A stretch of DNA of 64,000 bases from Pseudomonadota bacterium. GTDB lineage: Bacteria; Pseudomonadota; Alphaproteobacteria; Rhizobiales; Xanthobacteraceae. The translations under genes and the position numbers were made by a program. Shown one piece after another: positions 1 to 8,191 of the stretch. Location: positions 69,531-133,530 of the forward strand of contig JAEXYA010000039.1 of the NCBI GenBank assembly GCA_023451825.1, given 5' to 3'. How positions within the stretch are numbered: the first letter of the stretch is position 1; each line of letters begins with the position of its first letter. The notes under the pieces were generated by a model. That model had not been told where the DNA came from and made no database searches. It was given only the letters and a program-made list of their open reading frames with translations.

Positions 1-282
1 CTGCTGGAAGATCGTCGCGATCTTGCCGCGGAAGTCGTTGAAGTCGTCATAGGGCGTCTTGGCGCCGATTGTGATGCTGCCGGCGGTGGGATGTTCGAGG
101 CCGATCAGGAGATCGAACAAGGTCGATTTGCCGCAGCCGGTCTTGCCGACAATGGCGACGAGCTCACCCGGCTCGATGCGCAGCGTGAGCTGGTCGATGG
201 CGACGATGGATTCGCCCGTCGTCGTCTGGTGAAACACTTTTCGCAATCCTGCGATTTCGATAGGGGCCGATGCGCCACTCAT
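1..282 (-). CDS. ABC transporter ATP-binding protein, partial (NrtD/SsuB/TauB type)
   Basis: Nucleotide-binding subunit of an ABC importer. It reads leftwards and runs off the window edge, so only about 94 N-terminal residues are present. Walker A GKTGCGKST is at residues 46-54, and the Q-loop (FQQ) is the last thing visible. The ATG at 282 overlaps the stop of the permease gene (ATGA), which indicates translational coupling in an order binding protein, permease, ATPase. The family imports nitrate, sulfonates, thiamine precursors or aromatic acids. The substrate here cannot be told from sequence. Signature motif and Walker B lie outside the window. Confidence 0.9.
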   Translation of the reverse strand, partial: MSGASAPIEIAGLRKVFHQTTTGESIVAIDQLTLRIEPGELVAIVGKTGCGKSTLFDLLIGLEHPTAGSITIGAKTPYDDFNDFRGKIATIFQQ

Positions 283-1079
283 GCGCGCCACCTCAATACG
301 CGGGTCTCGAATTGCACGATCAGCGCTTCGAGCAGGAACAGCAGGACGACGAGCACCAGCGTCCAGGCGAAAACGTCAGCGACGGAGAACAGCTCTTGCG
401 CCACCGACAGGCGATGTCCGATGCCGGTCACCGCGCCGACGAGTTCGGCGATGGTGACGACGCGGATGGCGAGGCTGAGCGTGATCTTCCAGCTGGTGAG
501 GATGCCCGGCGTGATCGCCGGCAGCATCAGTTTGTAGAGGAACTGGAAAGGCGTGGGACGGAAAGAGCGGATCATCTGTTTCAGGTCGCGCGAGACTTCA
601 CGCATATTGTCGAGCGCATCCACGGTGAAAACCGGCGCGCAGACGACGACGAGCACGAAGACGATGCGGAATTCAACGCCCTTGAACCACAGTACGGCGA
701 ACAGGATCCAGGAGACGACCGGCACCGCCATCAGGATCCGGACCATCGGGCGGAGATAGCGCTCGACGCTGTCGGACAGATACATCAGCACGGCGACGAA
801 AATGCCGATGATGAAAGAGACGAGGAGCGCCAGCAGCACACGGCCGAGCGTCACCGCGACATCGATCGGCGTGATCTTCATGAGGCTTTCCGCGATCCGG
901 CCGAGGCCGGGGATCGCGAAGGCCGGAATGCCGAGCGACGGCGCGAGATAGGACATGATCTGCCACACCGCCGCGAAGAGCACGATCGAAATGATCGTCT
1001 CGCGCGGCAGGCTCGGCATCATGGATTTGCGGCGCGGCTCTTCGAACGGCGTCGGTGTATGTGCCTCGTCAGGGGGCAT
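279..1079 (-). CDS. ABC transporter permease (NrtB/SsuC/TauC type)
   Basis: Integral membrane subunit of the importer, about 266 residues, with a hydrophilic N-terminus followed by roughly six hydrophobic segments (for example IISIVLFAAVWQIMSYL and VVSWILFAVLWF). An EAA-like cytoplasmic loop is near residue 190 (FLYKLMLPAITPGI), where the ATPase would dock. I chose the ATG at 1079 because it overlaps the stop of the binding-protein gene. The ATG pair at 1022/1019 (MMPSLPRE) is an alternative. The C-terminus overlaps the ATPase start by 4 bp. Substrate unknown. Confidence 0.88.
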   Translation of the reverse strand: MPPDEAHTPTPFEEPRRKSMMPSLPRETIISIVLFAAVWQIMSYLAPSLGIPAFAIPGLGRIAESLMKITPIDVAVTLGRVLLALLVSFIIGIFVAVLMYLSDSVERYLRPMVRILMAVPVVSWILFAVLWFKGVEFRIVFVLVVVCAPVFTVDALDNMREVSRDLKQMIRSFRPTPFQFLYKLMLPAITPGILTSWKITLSLAIRVVTIAELVGAVTGIGHRLSVAQELFSVADVFAWTLVLVVLLFLLEALIVQFETRVLRWRA

Positions 1080-2049
1080 AGATGATCGCGTCATCAGGCA
1101 GTTTCGGATGGAAGCCGGCGGCGACCGCGCGCTCGAACGTATCCCAGATGCTCTTCTTCTCCGCAGCATCCCAGGCCGGCCGGGCATCGAACACCCAGCG
1201 TTTCGCGTGGACGGCTTCTTTCAGCACGCCCGGCGGCAGCTTCACCGTCTCGACCGCGATCTTGTCGGCCCCATCGGGATCGGACTGCAGATATTTGGTG
1301 ACGTCTGCGAGCGCTGCGACGAATTGCTTCGGCGCATTGGCGTTCTTCTTGATGCTGTCTTCGCGCATGGCATAGACGAGCTCCCAGCCCGTCACGCCCG
1401 CCATCTCCTTCCAGGCGTCATTGGCATTGAAGATGATTTTCAAGCCGGGATCTTCCTTGATCATCATGGTGGCGATGGGCTCGATGATCATCGCCGCCTC
1501 GACGCGTGCAGCCGCGAGCTGGGCCCGGGCGACGGCAAAATTGGCGTTGACCAGCGTCATGTCCTTGGTGAGGTCGATGCCCTTGGATTTCGCGTAGATC
1601 GACAGGATCTGGAATTGCCCGCTGCCCATATCGGCTGCGAGCTGCTTGCCCTTCAGGTCAGCGAGCGACTTGATCGCGGGATCTTTTGTGATGATCACGA
1701 GATCGGCCAGCGTCGCGCCGGTGGCGACGATGCGCAGCGGCACGCCTTCGAGGCGGAGCTTCTGGAAGTAGGTGGGGCCGCCGATCAGCGTGTCGATTTC
1801 GCCGGTCGCGAGGCCTGCATAGTAGGCGGAGAAAGACGGGTAGGTCTGCACCTCGGCTTCGAAACCGTGTTTGGTATCGAATTTCTGCGCCTTCATGATG
1901 TTGACGATGATCGGTGCAAAGACTGGGAGCGTGAGGCTACCGACGCGTATTTTCGGCAATGATTGCGCGGATGAAATTGTGATCGAGGTCGTGCCTAGCA
2001 GTGTAGCAGCGGTGCCCAAGGCAAAGGCGCGTCGCGAAAGGCCGGTCAT
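1069..2049 (-). CDS. ABC transporter substrate-binding protein (NMT1/TauA-like)
   Basis: Periplasmic solute receptor of the importer, about 326 residues. The N-terminus (TGLSRRAFALGTAATLLG) is a twin-arginine-like signal ending near SSAQS. The mature part has the NMT1/SsuA pattern, with an early VGSLTLP strand, a GEIDTLIGGPTYF segment and KSLADLKGKQLAADMGSGQ. The start at 2049 is supported by GGGAG six bases upstream. The nearby ATG at 2055 has no such spacing. It is first in the operon with the permease and ATPase, and divergent from the hydrolase operon at 2249. The nature of the hydrolase operon suggests an organic-acid substrate, but this is inference. Confidence 0.9.
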   Translation of the reverse strand: MTGLSRRAFALGTAATLLGTTSITISSAQSLPKIRVGSLTLPVFAPIIVNIMKAQKFDTKHGFEAEVQTYPSFSAYYAGLATGEIDTLIGGPTYFQKLRLEGVPLRIVATGATLADLVIITKDPAIKSLADLKGKQLAADMGSGQFQILSIYAKSKGIDLTKDMTLVNANFAVARAQLAAARVEAAMIIEPIATMMIKEDPGLKIIFNANDAWKEMAGVTGWELVYAMREDSIKKNANAPKQFVAALADVTKYLQSDPDGADKIAVETVKLPPGVLKEAVHAKRWVFDARPAWDAAEKKSIWDTFERAVAAGFHPKLPDDAIIYAP

Positions 2050-2124
2050 AAACATCTCCCAGAAAAATAGTGGCAAACGTTGTGGCGCTTGGTTTTTCGA
2101 TCACTTCATGCGGCAGTGCGGCAT

Positions 2125-2142
2125 TCGTTTGTAAGCAAACGA
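2125..2142. promoter_or_regulatory. palindromic operator candidate TCGTTTG-taag-CAAACGA
   Basis: Perfect 7-bp inverted repeat with a 4-bp spacer, extended by GGCAT/ATGCC outside with one unmatched base. It lies in the divergent region between the ABC operon (start 2049) and the hydrolase (start 2249). Related sequences occur upstream of the second ABC operon (4922-4934) and of the molybdenum hydroxylase operon (16236-16247). Likely a repressor site shared across the cluster; the protein that binds it is not known. Confidence 0.55.
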
Positions 2143-2171
2143 TATGCCAAAATTACATTCACTAAATCCTC

Positions 2172-2217
2172 TTGCTCAGTCGAACTAACGCTACTAGCAT
2201 TTTGTATGTGCGCAAAT
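2172..2217 (+). promoter_or_regulatory. putative promoter of the hydrolase operon with a second operator-like site
   Basis: TTGCTC (2172-2177) and TAGCAT (2195-2200) are separated by 17 bp, an acceptable sigma-70-type pair about 50 bp before the hydrolase start. Directly after it, TTTGTATGTGCGCAAAT (2201-2217) has inverted TTTG/CAAA ends and shares TTGTATG with the site at 16236. The ends are as in the stronger palindrome at 2125, but the spacer is longer, so this is the weaker of the two. Confidence 0.35.
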
Positions 2218-2248
2218 GAAATCTGCTTTTGGCTTGCAGGAGGCGAAC

Positions 2249-3109
2249 ATGCCGCACCTCACGACGCCGGACGGGACGAAGCTCTATTATGAGAAGGTCG
2301 GCACCGGGAGTCCTGTGATTTTCGTGCATGAATATGCGGGCGATTACCGCACCTGGGAGCCGCAGCTCCGTTATTTCTCGCGCTCCTATCGCTGCGTCAC
2401 CTACAGCCAGCGCGGCTATCCGCCATCGGACGTGCCGACCGATCCCGCGAAATACGGCCAGGATATCGCGCGCAACGATGTGATCGCGCTGATGGATGGG
2501 CTGGGCATCGAGAAGGCGCATATCGTCGGTCACTCGATGGGCGCATCGACTGCGCTGCATGTCGGTATTCATTATCCCGATCGGTGCCTTTCCGTAACGG
2601 CCGCGAGCTGCGGCTATGGTTCAAGCCCTGATCCGGCCTTTGTCGAGCAGGGGCGAGCAGCGTCGCGCGAAACCGCAAAGATGTTCGAGACGGTCGACTG
2701 GCCCGAAGCGGCGGCGCGTTACGCTGATGGTGCGACGCGGCAGACGCATAAGAACAAGGATCCGCGCGGCTTTGCGGAATTCGCAAAGATGCTGGCGGAT
2801 CACTCGCCGATCGGCCATGCGCTGACCATGCGCGAGCTGCAGGCGAAGCGCCCGATGCTGTGGGAGATGAAGCCGCAGCTGGAAAAGTTCACGCCGCCGC
2901 TGCTGATCATCGTCGGCGATGAGGACGACTGGTGCCTCGATCCCAGCATCTTTCTGAAGCGCACGGTGCCGACAGCAGGCCTGCTCGTGCTACCGCGCGC
3001 CGGCCATACCATCACCAGCGAGGAGCCTGCGGCCTTCAACGCCGCGCTTGCAGAGCTCTTCCCGGCGGCCGAAAGCGGTCGCTGGATGTCGCACCGGCCG
3101 GCGGTCTGA
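2249..3109 (+). CDS. alpha/beta hydrolase
   Basis: Alpha/beta-fold hydrolase of about 286 residues. It has the oxyanion-side motif HEYAGDYRTW, nucleophile elbow GHSMGAS (serine near residue 98), an acidic residue in the segment VGDEDDW and the catalytic histidine in RAGHTIT near the C-terminus. The family includes ester, lactone and ring-cleavage-product hydrolases, and the exact substrate is not predictable. The ATG at 2249 follows a near-perfect ribosome site (GCAGGAGG). It begins an operon whose next gene, a crotonase, starts 4 bp after its stop. In catabolic operons this type of enzyme often opens a ring or C-C cleavage product. Confidence 0.88.
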   Translation: MPHLTTPDGTKLYYEKVGTGSPVIFVHEYAGDYRTWEPQLRYFSRSYRCVTYSQRGYPPSDVPTDPAKYGQDIARNDVIALMDGLGIEKAHIVGHSMGASTALHVGIHYPDRCLSVTAASCGYGSSPDPAFVEQGRAASRETAKMFETVDWPEAAARYADGATRQTHKNKDPRGFAEFAKMLADHSPIGHALTMRELQAKRPMLWEMKPQLEKFTPPLLIIVGDEDDWCLDPSIFLKRTVPTAGLLVLPRAGHTITSEEPAAFNAALAELFPAAESGRWMSHRPAV

Positions 3110-3113
3110 TCCG

Positions 3114-3902
3114 ATGGCAGCGCCCGGCGATATCTCCATCGATATTGCAGACGGTATCGCAACGCTGCGGCTCGCCAATCCGGCGCGCCGGAATGCGATC
3201 TCCACGGTGATGTGGAACAAGATCGCAGCCTTCGCGCAGGATGTCGCGACGCGAGGGGATGTCCGCGTCGTCATCATCCGCGGCGAGGGTGAGGACATGT
3301 TCTCGGCCGGCGCCGACATTTTCGATTTCGCGACAGCGCGATCAGGCGAGGGCAATGCCAAGGCTTATGACGATCTCGTCGAAAACACCTGCCGCGCCAT
3401 CGAGGCGATCCCGCAGCCGACCATCGGCGTGATCTTCGGAGGCTGCATGGGGGCCGGTTCTTCGGTTGCGGCAAGCTGTGACATGCGGATCGCGGCGTCG
3501 GATGCGTTCTTCGCCGTGCCGGCCGCGAAGCTCGGCCTCGGCTATGATCCACGCGGCATCACGCGTTTCATCCGCGTGTTTGGCGTGGGTGCCACGCGCC
3601 AAGTGCTGTTCACCGCAGATCGGCTGCCGGCATCGCGTGCTTATGAGCTTGGCGCCGTGCATATCCTTGCGTCAAAGCCCGAAGTCACGGCGCTTGCCGT
3701 GGGGCTCGCGCAAAAAATCGCTGGCAATGCGCCGCTGACGATCAAGGCTGCAAAAGCCGCGATATGTGCGCTGACCACGAGTGATACCGATCTCATGGCA
3801 GAGGCTTGGCGTCTCTACGCGGCTGCCGACGCCAGCACCGACTACGCCGAAGGCCGGTTGGCCTTCGCCGAGAAGCGGCCCCCGCGCTTTACCGGGAGCT
3901 GA
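3114..3902 (+). CDS. crotonase-family protein (enoyl-CoA hydratase/isomerase fold) with altered active site
   Basis: Crotonase-fold protein of 262 residues, likely acting on an acyl-CoA thioester in the cytoplasm. The oxyanion-hole segments are present: SAGAD (64-68) and GGCMGAG (109-115). The two glutamates used by classical enoyl-CoA hydratases are missing by alignment of the flanking motifs: the first is Ser117 (GAGSSVAASCD) and the second is Ala137 (VPAAKLGLGYDPRG). Hydration by the textbook mechanism is therefore unlikely, and an isomerase, hydrolase, lyase or other crotonase chemistry is more plausible. Start ATG at 3114 is 4 bp after the hydrolase stop, so the two are co-transcribed. 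Confidence 0.85.
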   Translation: MAAPGDISIDIADGIATLRLANPARRNAISTVMWNKIAAFAQDVATRGDVRVVIIRGEGEDMFSAGADIFDFATARSGEGNAKAYDDLVENTCRAIEAIPQPTIGVIFGGCMGAGSSVAASCDMRIAASDAFFAVPAAKLGLGYDPRGITRFIRVFGVGATRQVLFTADRLPASRAYELGAVHILASKPEVTALAVGLAQKIAGNAPLTIKAAKAAICALTTSDTDLMAEAWRLYAAADASTDYAEGRLAFAEKRPPRFTGS

Positions 3903-3951
3903 CACGACCGACCACTCGATTTCCTCTCTTCCAACCCAGAAGGACGATCTC

Positions 3952-4761
3952 ATGGACCTGCAACTCAAAGGCAAATGCGCTCTCATCACCGGTGGCAGCG
4001 AGGGTATCGGCAAGGGCATCGCCATGACGCTGGCGAAGGAGGGCGTCAATGTCGCCATCTGCGCCCGCCGCATCGAACCGCTGGAAAAGACTGCCGAGGA
4101 GATCAGGAGCGCGACCGGCGTGACCGTCGTCGCGATTGCGGCGGATCTCACCAAGGATGCGGATGCCAAGAATTTCGTCGAGACCGCGCACAAGAAGCTC
4201 GGCAGCATCGACCTGATGATCAACAATGCCGGCTCTGCGCCGGGCGGCGTGATCGAAACGCTGACCGAAGCCGATTGGGAGCAGGCGCTGCAGCTCAAAT
4301 TCATGGGCTATGTGCGTTGCCTTCGCTACGCGCTGCCGATCATGGTGAAGCAGGGCGGCGGCCGGGTGGTCAATCTGATCGGCAATGACGGCGTCAAACC
4401 TTCCTATTGGGAAATTGCGCCGGGTGCTGCCAATGCCGCTGGACAGAACATGACCCTGTCACTCGCCGGCCAATATGGCCGTCACAACATCTCGTTCTGC
4501 GCCGTGAACCCCGGCCCGGTGCGCACCGAGCGCTGGGCGGGCCTTGTCGGTGCCATGTCACGCGACATGAAGATTTCCTATGAGGACGCCGACAAGCTGG
4601 CGCCGGCCTCGATCCCGCTCGGCCGCATCGCCGAGGTCGAGGAGGTCGCCAATCTCGTGGTGATGCTGTCGTCGCCACTGGTGCAGATGGCCAATGGCAC
4701 CATGATCGAGATCGATGGCGGCCAGGACAAGGCCCTGATGGATCGCTTCCGCGACCGCTAG
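3952..4761 (+). CDS. SDR-family oxidoreductase-like protein with degenerate catalytic motif
   Basis: Short-chain dehydrogenase/reductase fold of 269 residues. The nucleotide-binding motif TGGSEGIG is at residues 13-20 and NNAG is near residue 90. The usual YxxxK catalytic pair is absent: the segment that should hold it reads APGAANAAGQNMT, with Asn where Lys is expected, and the catalytic Ser region reads NLIGNDG. The C-terminal PLGRIAEVEEVANLV and EIDGGQ are typical of the family. It may use other residues or act as a non-redox enzyme. A ribosome site (AAGGA) precedes the ATG at 3952. Third gene of the operon with the hydrolase and crotonase. Confidence 0.83.
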   Translation: MDLQLKGKCALITGGSEGIGKGIAMTLAKEGVNVAICARRIEPLEKTAEEIRSATGVTVVAIAADLTKDADAKNFVETAHKKLGSIDLMINNAGSAPGGVIETLTEADWEQALQLKFMGYVRCLRYALPIMVKQGGGRVVNLIGNDGVKPSYWEIAPGAANAAGQNMTLSLAGQYGRHNISFCAVNPGPVRTERWAGLVGAMSRDMKISYEDADKLAPASIPLGRIAEVEEVANLVVMLSSPLVQMANGTMIEIDGGQDKALMDRFRDR

Positions 4762-4819
4762 TCGCGGCACACGCGCAGCGGCGTTGATTTCGTCGCCGCG
4801 TGCTGCTTTGTCTACGCCC

Positions 4820-4852
4820 TTGATTCACGCGCGGCTGGCTGCGCGTGATCAA
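4820..4852. other. hairpin after the SDR gene
   Basis: Inverted repeat with arms TTGAT-t-CACGCGC and GCGCGTGATCAA around an 8-base loop, 58 bp after the SDR stop. It is in the right place for a transcription terminator but no T-run follows, so termination is only a possibility. Confidence 0.4.
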
Positions 4853-4893
4853 AACTTCAGCGACATGCTAGGTGTGTTGCTGTAAGTGCAGCC

Positions 4894-4934
4894 TTGACAA
4901 GAAAATAGGTGCGCCGGACTATTTGCGTGCAAAC
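4894..4934 (+). promoter_or_regulatory. promoter and operator candidate of the branched-chain-type ABC operon
   Basis: A perfect -35 box TTGACA (4894-4899) is followed after 17 bp by a weak -10 (GACTAT, 4917-4922). TTTGCGTGCAAAC (4922-4934) overlaps and follows it. Read on the other strand this is GTTTGCACGCAAA, close to the GTTTGTAAGCAAAC palindrome at 2125-2142. An operator at this position would block RNA polymerase, consistent with repression. Confidence 0.5.
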
Positions 4935-5023
4935 TAATTCACGCATCGCCGACGAGACCTCAACGATATCAGTCCGACGCAATCGCTGATCACACGGATG
5001 TGGATCACAACGGGAGTTCGATC

Positions 5024-6235
5024 ATGATCACGGCTCGTACACTCGGTTCACTCGCTTTCGCCGGCGCATTGGCGCTCACCTTCGGTCGGGCTGCGATGGC
5101 GCAGGATACGATCAAGATCGGCGAACTCAACAGCTACAAGACCCAGACCGCCTTTCTCGATCCCTACAAGAAGGGCTGGGAACTGGCGATCGAGGAGATC
5201 AATGCCGCGGGCGGCGTGCTCGGCAAGAAGCTGGAAGTCATCTCGCGCGATGACGGCTCGTCGCCCGGCGATGCGGTGCGTGTCGCGGAAGAGCTGGTGA
5301 CGCGTGAAGGCGTCAACATTCTCGCCGGCACGTTCCTCTCGAACACCGGCCTTGCGGTGACTGAGTTCGCGGGCAAGAAGAAAGTGTTCTTCCTCGCCGC
5401 CGAGCCGCTGACCGACAAGATCACCTGGCAGAACGGCAATCGCTACACGTTCCGTCTGCGCGCGACGACCTATATGCAGGTCGCCATGCTGGTGCCCGAG
5501 GCGCTGGCAGCGAAGAAGAAGCGCTGGGCGCTGGTCTATCCGAACTATGAATATGGCCAGGCGGCCGCGGCGACCTTCAAGGAGATGATGAAGGCCAAGC
5601 AGCCTGACATCGAATTCGTCACCGAACAGGCGCCGCCGCTCGGCAAGGTCGATGCCGGTGCCGTCGTGCAGGCGATCGACGATGCCAAGCCGGATGGCAT
5701 CTTCAACGTGCTGTTCGGTGCGGACTTCGCCAAGCTGGTGCGCGAAGGCGGCACGCGTGGCGTGTTTAAGGATCGCACGGTGGTAAGCGTATTGTCGGGC
5801 GAACCGGAATACCTCGATCCGGTCAAGGAAGAGGCGCCGGTCGGCTGGATCGTCACGGGCTATCCCTGGGACAAGATCTCGATCCCCGAGCACAAGACGT
5901 TCCTGGCGGCCTATCAGAAGAAATACAACGACTATCCGCGCCTCGGCTCGATCGTCGGTTATGCCACGATGAAGTCGCTCGCTGCCGGTATCGCCAAGGC
6001 TGGCTCGACGGATACCGAAAAGCTTATCACGGCCTTCCGTGGTCTCGATGTGGTCGGTCCGTTCGGCCCGTTCAAATATCGCGCCAGTGATCATCAGGCG
6101 ACGGCTGGCGCCTTTGTCGGCAAGATCGCGCTGGAAAACGGCAAGGGCACCATGACCGACATCAAATATGTCGATGGCGCGACCGTGCTCCCGAGCGATG
6201 CCGACGTGAAGAAGCTCCGTCCGGCTGCTGAGTAA
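5024..6235 (+). CDS. ABC transporter substrate-binding protein (branched-chain amino acid type)
   Basis: Periplasmic receptor of the LivJ/UrtA class, 403 residues, with a Sec signal peptide ending MAQDT. The mature protein has the typical IKIGELNSY start, EEINAAGGVLGKKLEVI, and the two-lobe periplasmic-binding layout (SVLSGEPEYLDPV, GYPWDKIS). The ATG at 5024 has GGGAG seven bases upstream; an earlier in-frame ATG at 5000 lacks one and would spoil the signal peptide. In Rhodopseudomonas and Bradyrhizobium, paralogues of this class bind aromatic and other organic acids as well as amino acids. First gene of a four-gene importer operon. Confidence 0.92.
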   Translation: MITARTLGSLAFAGALALTFGRAAMAQDTIKIGELNSYKTQTAFLDPYKKGWELAIEEINAAGGVLGKKLEVISRDDGSSPGDAVRVAEELVTREGVNILAGTFLSNTGLAVTEFAGKKKVFFLAAEPLTDKITWQNGNRYTFRLRATTYMQVAMLVPEALAAKKKRWALVYPNYEYGQAAAATFKEMMKAKQPDIEFVTEQAPPLGKVDAGAVVQAIDDAKPDGIFNVLFGADFAKLVREGGTRGVFKDRTVVSVLSGEPEYLDPVKEEAPVGWIVTGYPWDKISIPEHKTFLAAYQKKYNDYPRLGSIVGYATMKSLAAGIAKAGSTDTEKLITAFRGLDVVGPFGPFKYRASDHQATAGAFVGKIALENGKGTMTDIKYVDGATVLPSDADVKKLRPAAE

Positions 6236-6304
6236 AGGCGATCAGTCGATGACCGTAACGCTTGCTCTTCCCACGATCCAAGCGCGGGAAGAGGCGGGGT
6301 TCTG

Positions 6305-8191
6305 ATGAATCTGAACGCGTTCGTATTCCAGGCGATCAACGGGCTGTCGGCGGCATCGGGCCTGTTCTTGGTCGCCGTCGGCTTGTCGCTCATCTTCGGC
6401 GTCACCCGCATCGTCAATATCGCCCACGGCTCCCTCTATATGCTGGGGACCTATATCGCCTATAGCCTCGCCACCAAGCTTGGCGGCGCGCTGGGCTTCT
6501 GGGGCGGTATCGTGCTGACCGCCATTCTGGTCGGCATGCTCGGCGCCATCATCGAGGTATTGCTGCTCCGGCGCATCTATCGCGCGCCCGAACTGTTCCA
6601 GTTGCTCGCGACATTCGCGCTGGTGCTTGTCTTCAATGACGCTGCGCTGTGGATCTGGGGTCCTGAAGATTTGCTCGGCCCACGCGCGCCGGGCCTCAAG
6701 GGCTCCATCGAGATCCTAGGTCGCCGTCTGCCGACTTACGACATCTTCCTGATCGTTGTCGGCCCCGTGGTGCTGTTGCTGCTTCACTTGGCGCTGTCAA
6801 AGACACGGTTCGGCCGCCTGATGCGGGCGGCGACGCAGGACCGCGAAATGGTCGGCGCGCTCGGCGTCAATCAGGCGATGCTGTTCACCGGCGTGTTCGC
6901 CCTTGGTGCGATGCTCGCCGGTCTTGGTGGCGCGCTGCAGATCGCGCGTGAGCCGGCGACGCTGACGACGGACCTCAACGTCATCGGCGATGCGTTCGTG
7001 GTGGTGGTTGTCGGTGGCATGGGATCGATCACGGGCGCCTATGTGGCGGCCGTGCTGATCGCCGAGGTGAAGGCGCTGTGCATCGCGCTCGGCGTGATCG
7101 ATTTCGGCGGTTTCACCGTCAACTTCTCCAAGATGACGCTGGTCGCCGAATTCCTCGTGATGGCGATCGTGCTGATTGTTCGCCCCTATGGTTTGCTCGG
7201 TCGCGAGCAGGGCGTGGTCCGCAGCGTCGCGGAACCCGAAGAGCCAATGCGTCCGGCCACGACCGCAGTGAAGATCGGCGGCCTTGTCGTGCTGGTCGTG
7301 CTGATCTGCATGCCGCTGATCGCGAAGAATTCGCCCTACACGCTGGTGCTCGGCATCGACGTGCTGATCGCGGTTCTGTTCGCCACCAGCCTGCATTTCA
7401 TCATGGGGCCGGGCGGCATGCATTCCTTTGGGCACGCCGCTTATTTCGGTCTTGGGGCCTATGGTGCGGCGTTGCTCGTAAAATGGTTTGCGGCGCCCAT
7501 GGGTGTTGCTCTGTTGTCTGCGCCGTTGGTCGCGCTCGTCGGTGCGCTGCTGTTCGGCTGGTTTGCCGTGCGGCTGTCCGGCGTCTATCTCGCGATGCTG
7601 ACACTGGCTTTTGCACAGATCGTCTGGGCCGCGGTGTTTCAGTGGGAGACGCTCACCGGCGGCTCCAACGGCGTGCTCGGCGTCTGGCCTTCGGTGCCGT
7701 TCGAGAGCCGTCCGATGTTCTACTATCTCACCCTGGCGCTTGCTGCGATCGGCGTATTCCTGATCCGGCGTTTCCTGTTTTCCCCATTCGGATATGCCAT
7801 GCGGGCAGGGCGTGACTCGCCATTGCGCGCCGAGGCGATCGGGCTCGACGTCAAGCGCATCCACTGGCTTGCCTTTGCCATCGCCGGGTGCATCTGCGGT
7901 GTCGCCGGCGGCTTGTTTGCCTTCGCGAAGGGCTCGATCTCGCCAGAAACGATTGCCGTCAGCCGCTCCATCGATGGTCTCGTGATGGTGTTGCTTGGCG
8001 GATTGCAGACATTGACGGGCCCGATTGTCGGCGCCTCGGTGTTTGCCGTGCTGCAGGACAGCGTCATGCGCTCCACCGAATATTGGCGCGCGCTGCTCGG
8101 CGGCGTCATTCTCCTTCTGGTGCTGGCATTCCCCGCCGGGATCGTCGGCGGCCTCGCCAAGCTGTTTTCGCGTCGGAGGTCCGCGCCATGA
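6305..8191 (+). CDS. fused LivH-LivM type ABC permease
   Basis: One 628-residue protein contains both inner-membrane permeases that are normally separate. Residues 1 to about 300 match LivH (GLSLIFGVTRIVNIAHGS near the start, VVVVGGMGSITGAYV later, ending IVRPYGLLG). Residues from about 320 match LivM (MHSFGHAAYFGLGAYG, LSGVYLAMLTLAFAQI, GLVMVLLGGLQTLTGPIVGA). There is no stop or frameshift between the halves, and the hydrophilic linker is about 20-30 residues (VVRSVAEPEEPMRP). The stop overlaps the start of the ATPase gene (ATGA). A GGAAGAGGCGGGG ribosome site precedes the ATG at 6305. Confidence 0.93.
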   Translation: MNLNAFVFQAINGLSAASGLFLVAVGLSLIFGVTRIVNIAHGSLYMLGTYIAYSLATKLGGALGFWGGIVLTAILVGMLGAIIEVLLLRRIYRAPELFQLLATFALVLVFNDAALWIWGPEDLLGPRAPGLKGSIEILGRRLPTYDIFLIVVGPVVLLLLHLALSKTRFGRLMRAATQDREMVGALGVNQAMLFTGVFALGAMLAGLGGALQIAREPATLTTDLNVIGDAFVVVVVGGMGSITGAYVAAVLIAEVKALCIALGVIDFGGFTVNFSKMTLVAEFLVMAIVLIVRPYGLLGREQGVVRSVAEPEEPMRPATTAVKIGGLVVLVVLICMPLIAKNSPYTLVLGIDVLIAVLFATSLHFIMGPGGMHSFGHAAYFGLGAYGAALLVKWFAAPMGVALLSAPLVALVGALLFGWFAVRLSGVYLAMLTLAFAQIVWAAVFQWETLTGGSNGVLGVWPSVPFESRPMFYYLTLALAAIGVFLIRRFLFSPFGYAMRAGRDSPLRAEAIGLDVKRIHWLAFAIAGCICGVAGGLFAFAKGSISPETIAVSRSIDGLVMVLLGGLQTLTGPIVGASVFAVLQDSVMRSTEYWRALLGGVILLLVLAFPAGIVGGLAKLFSRRRSAP

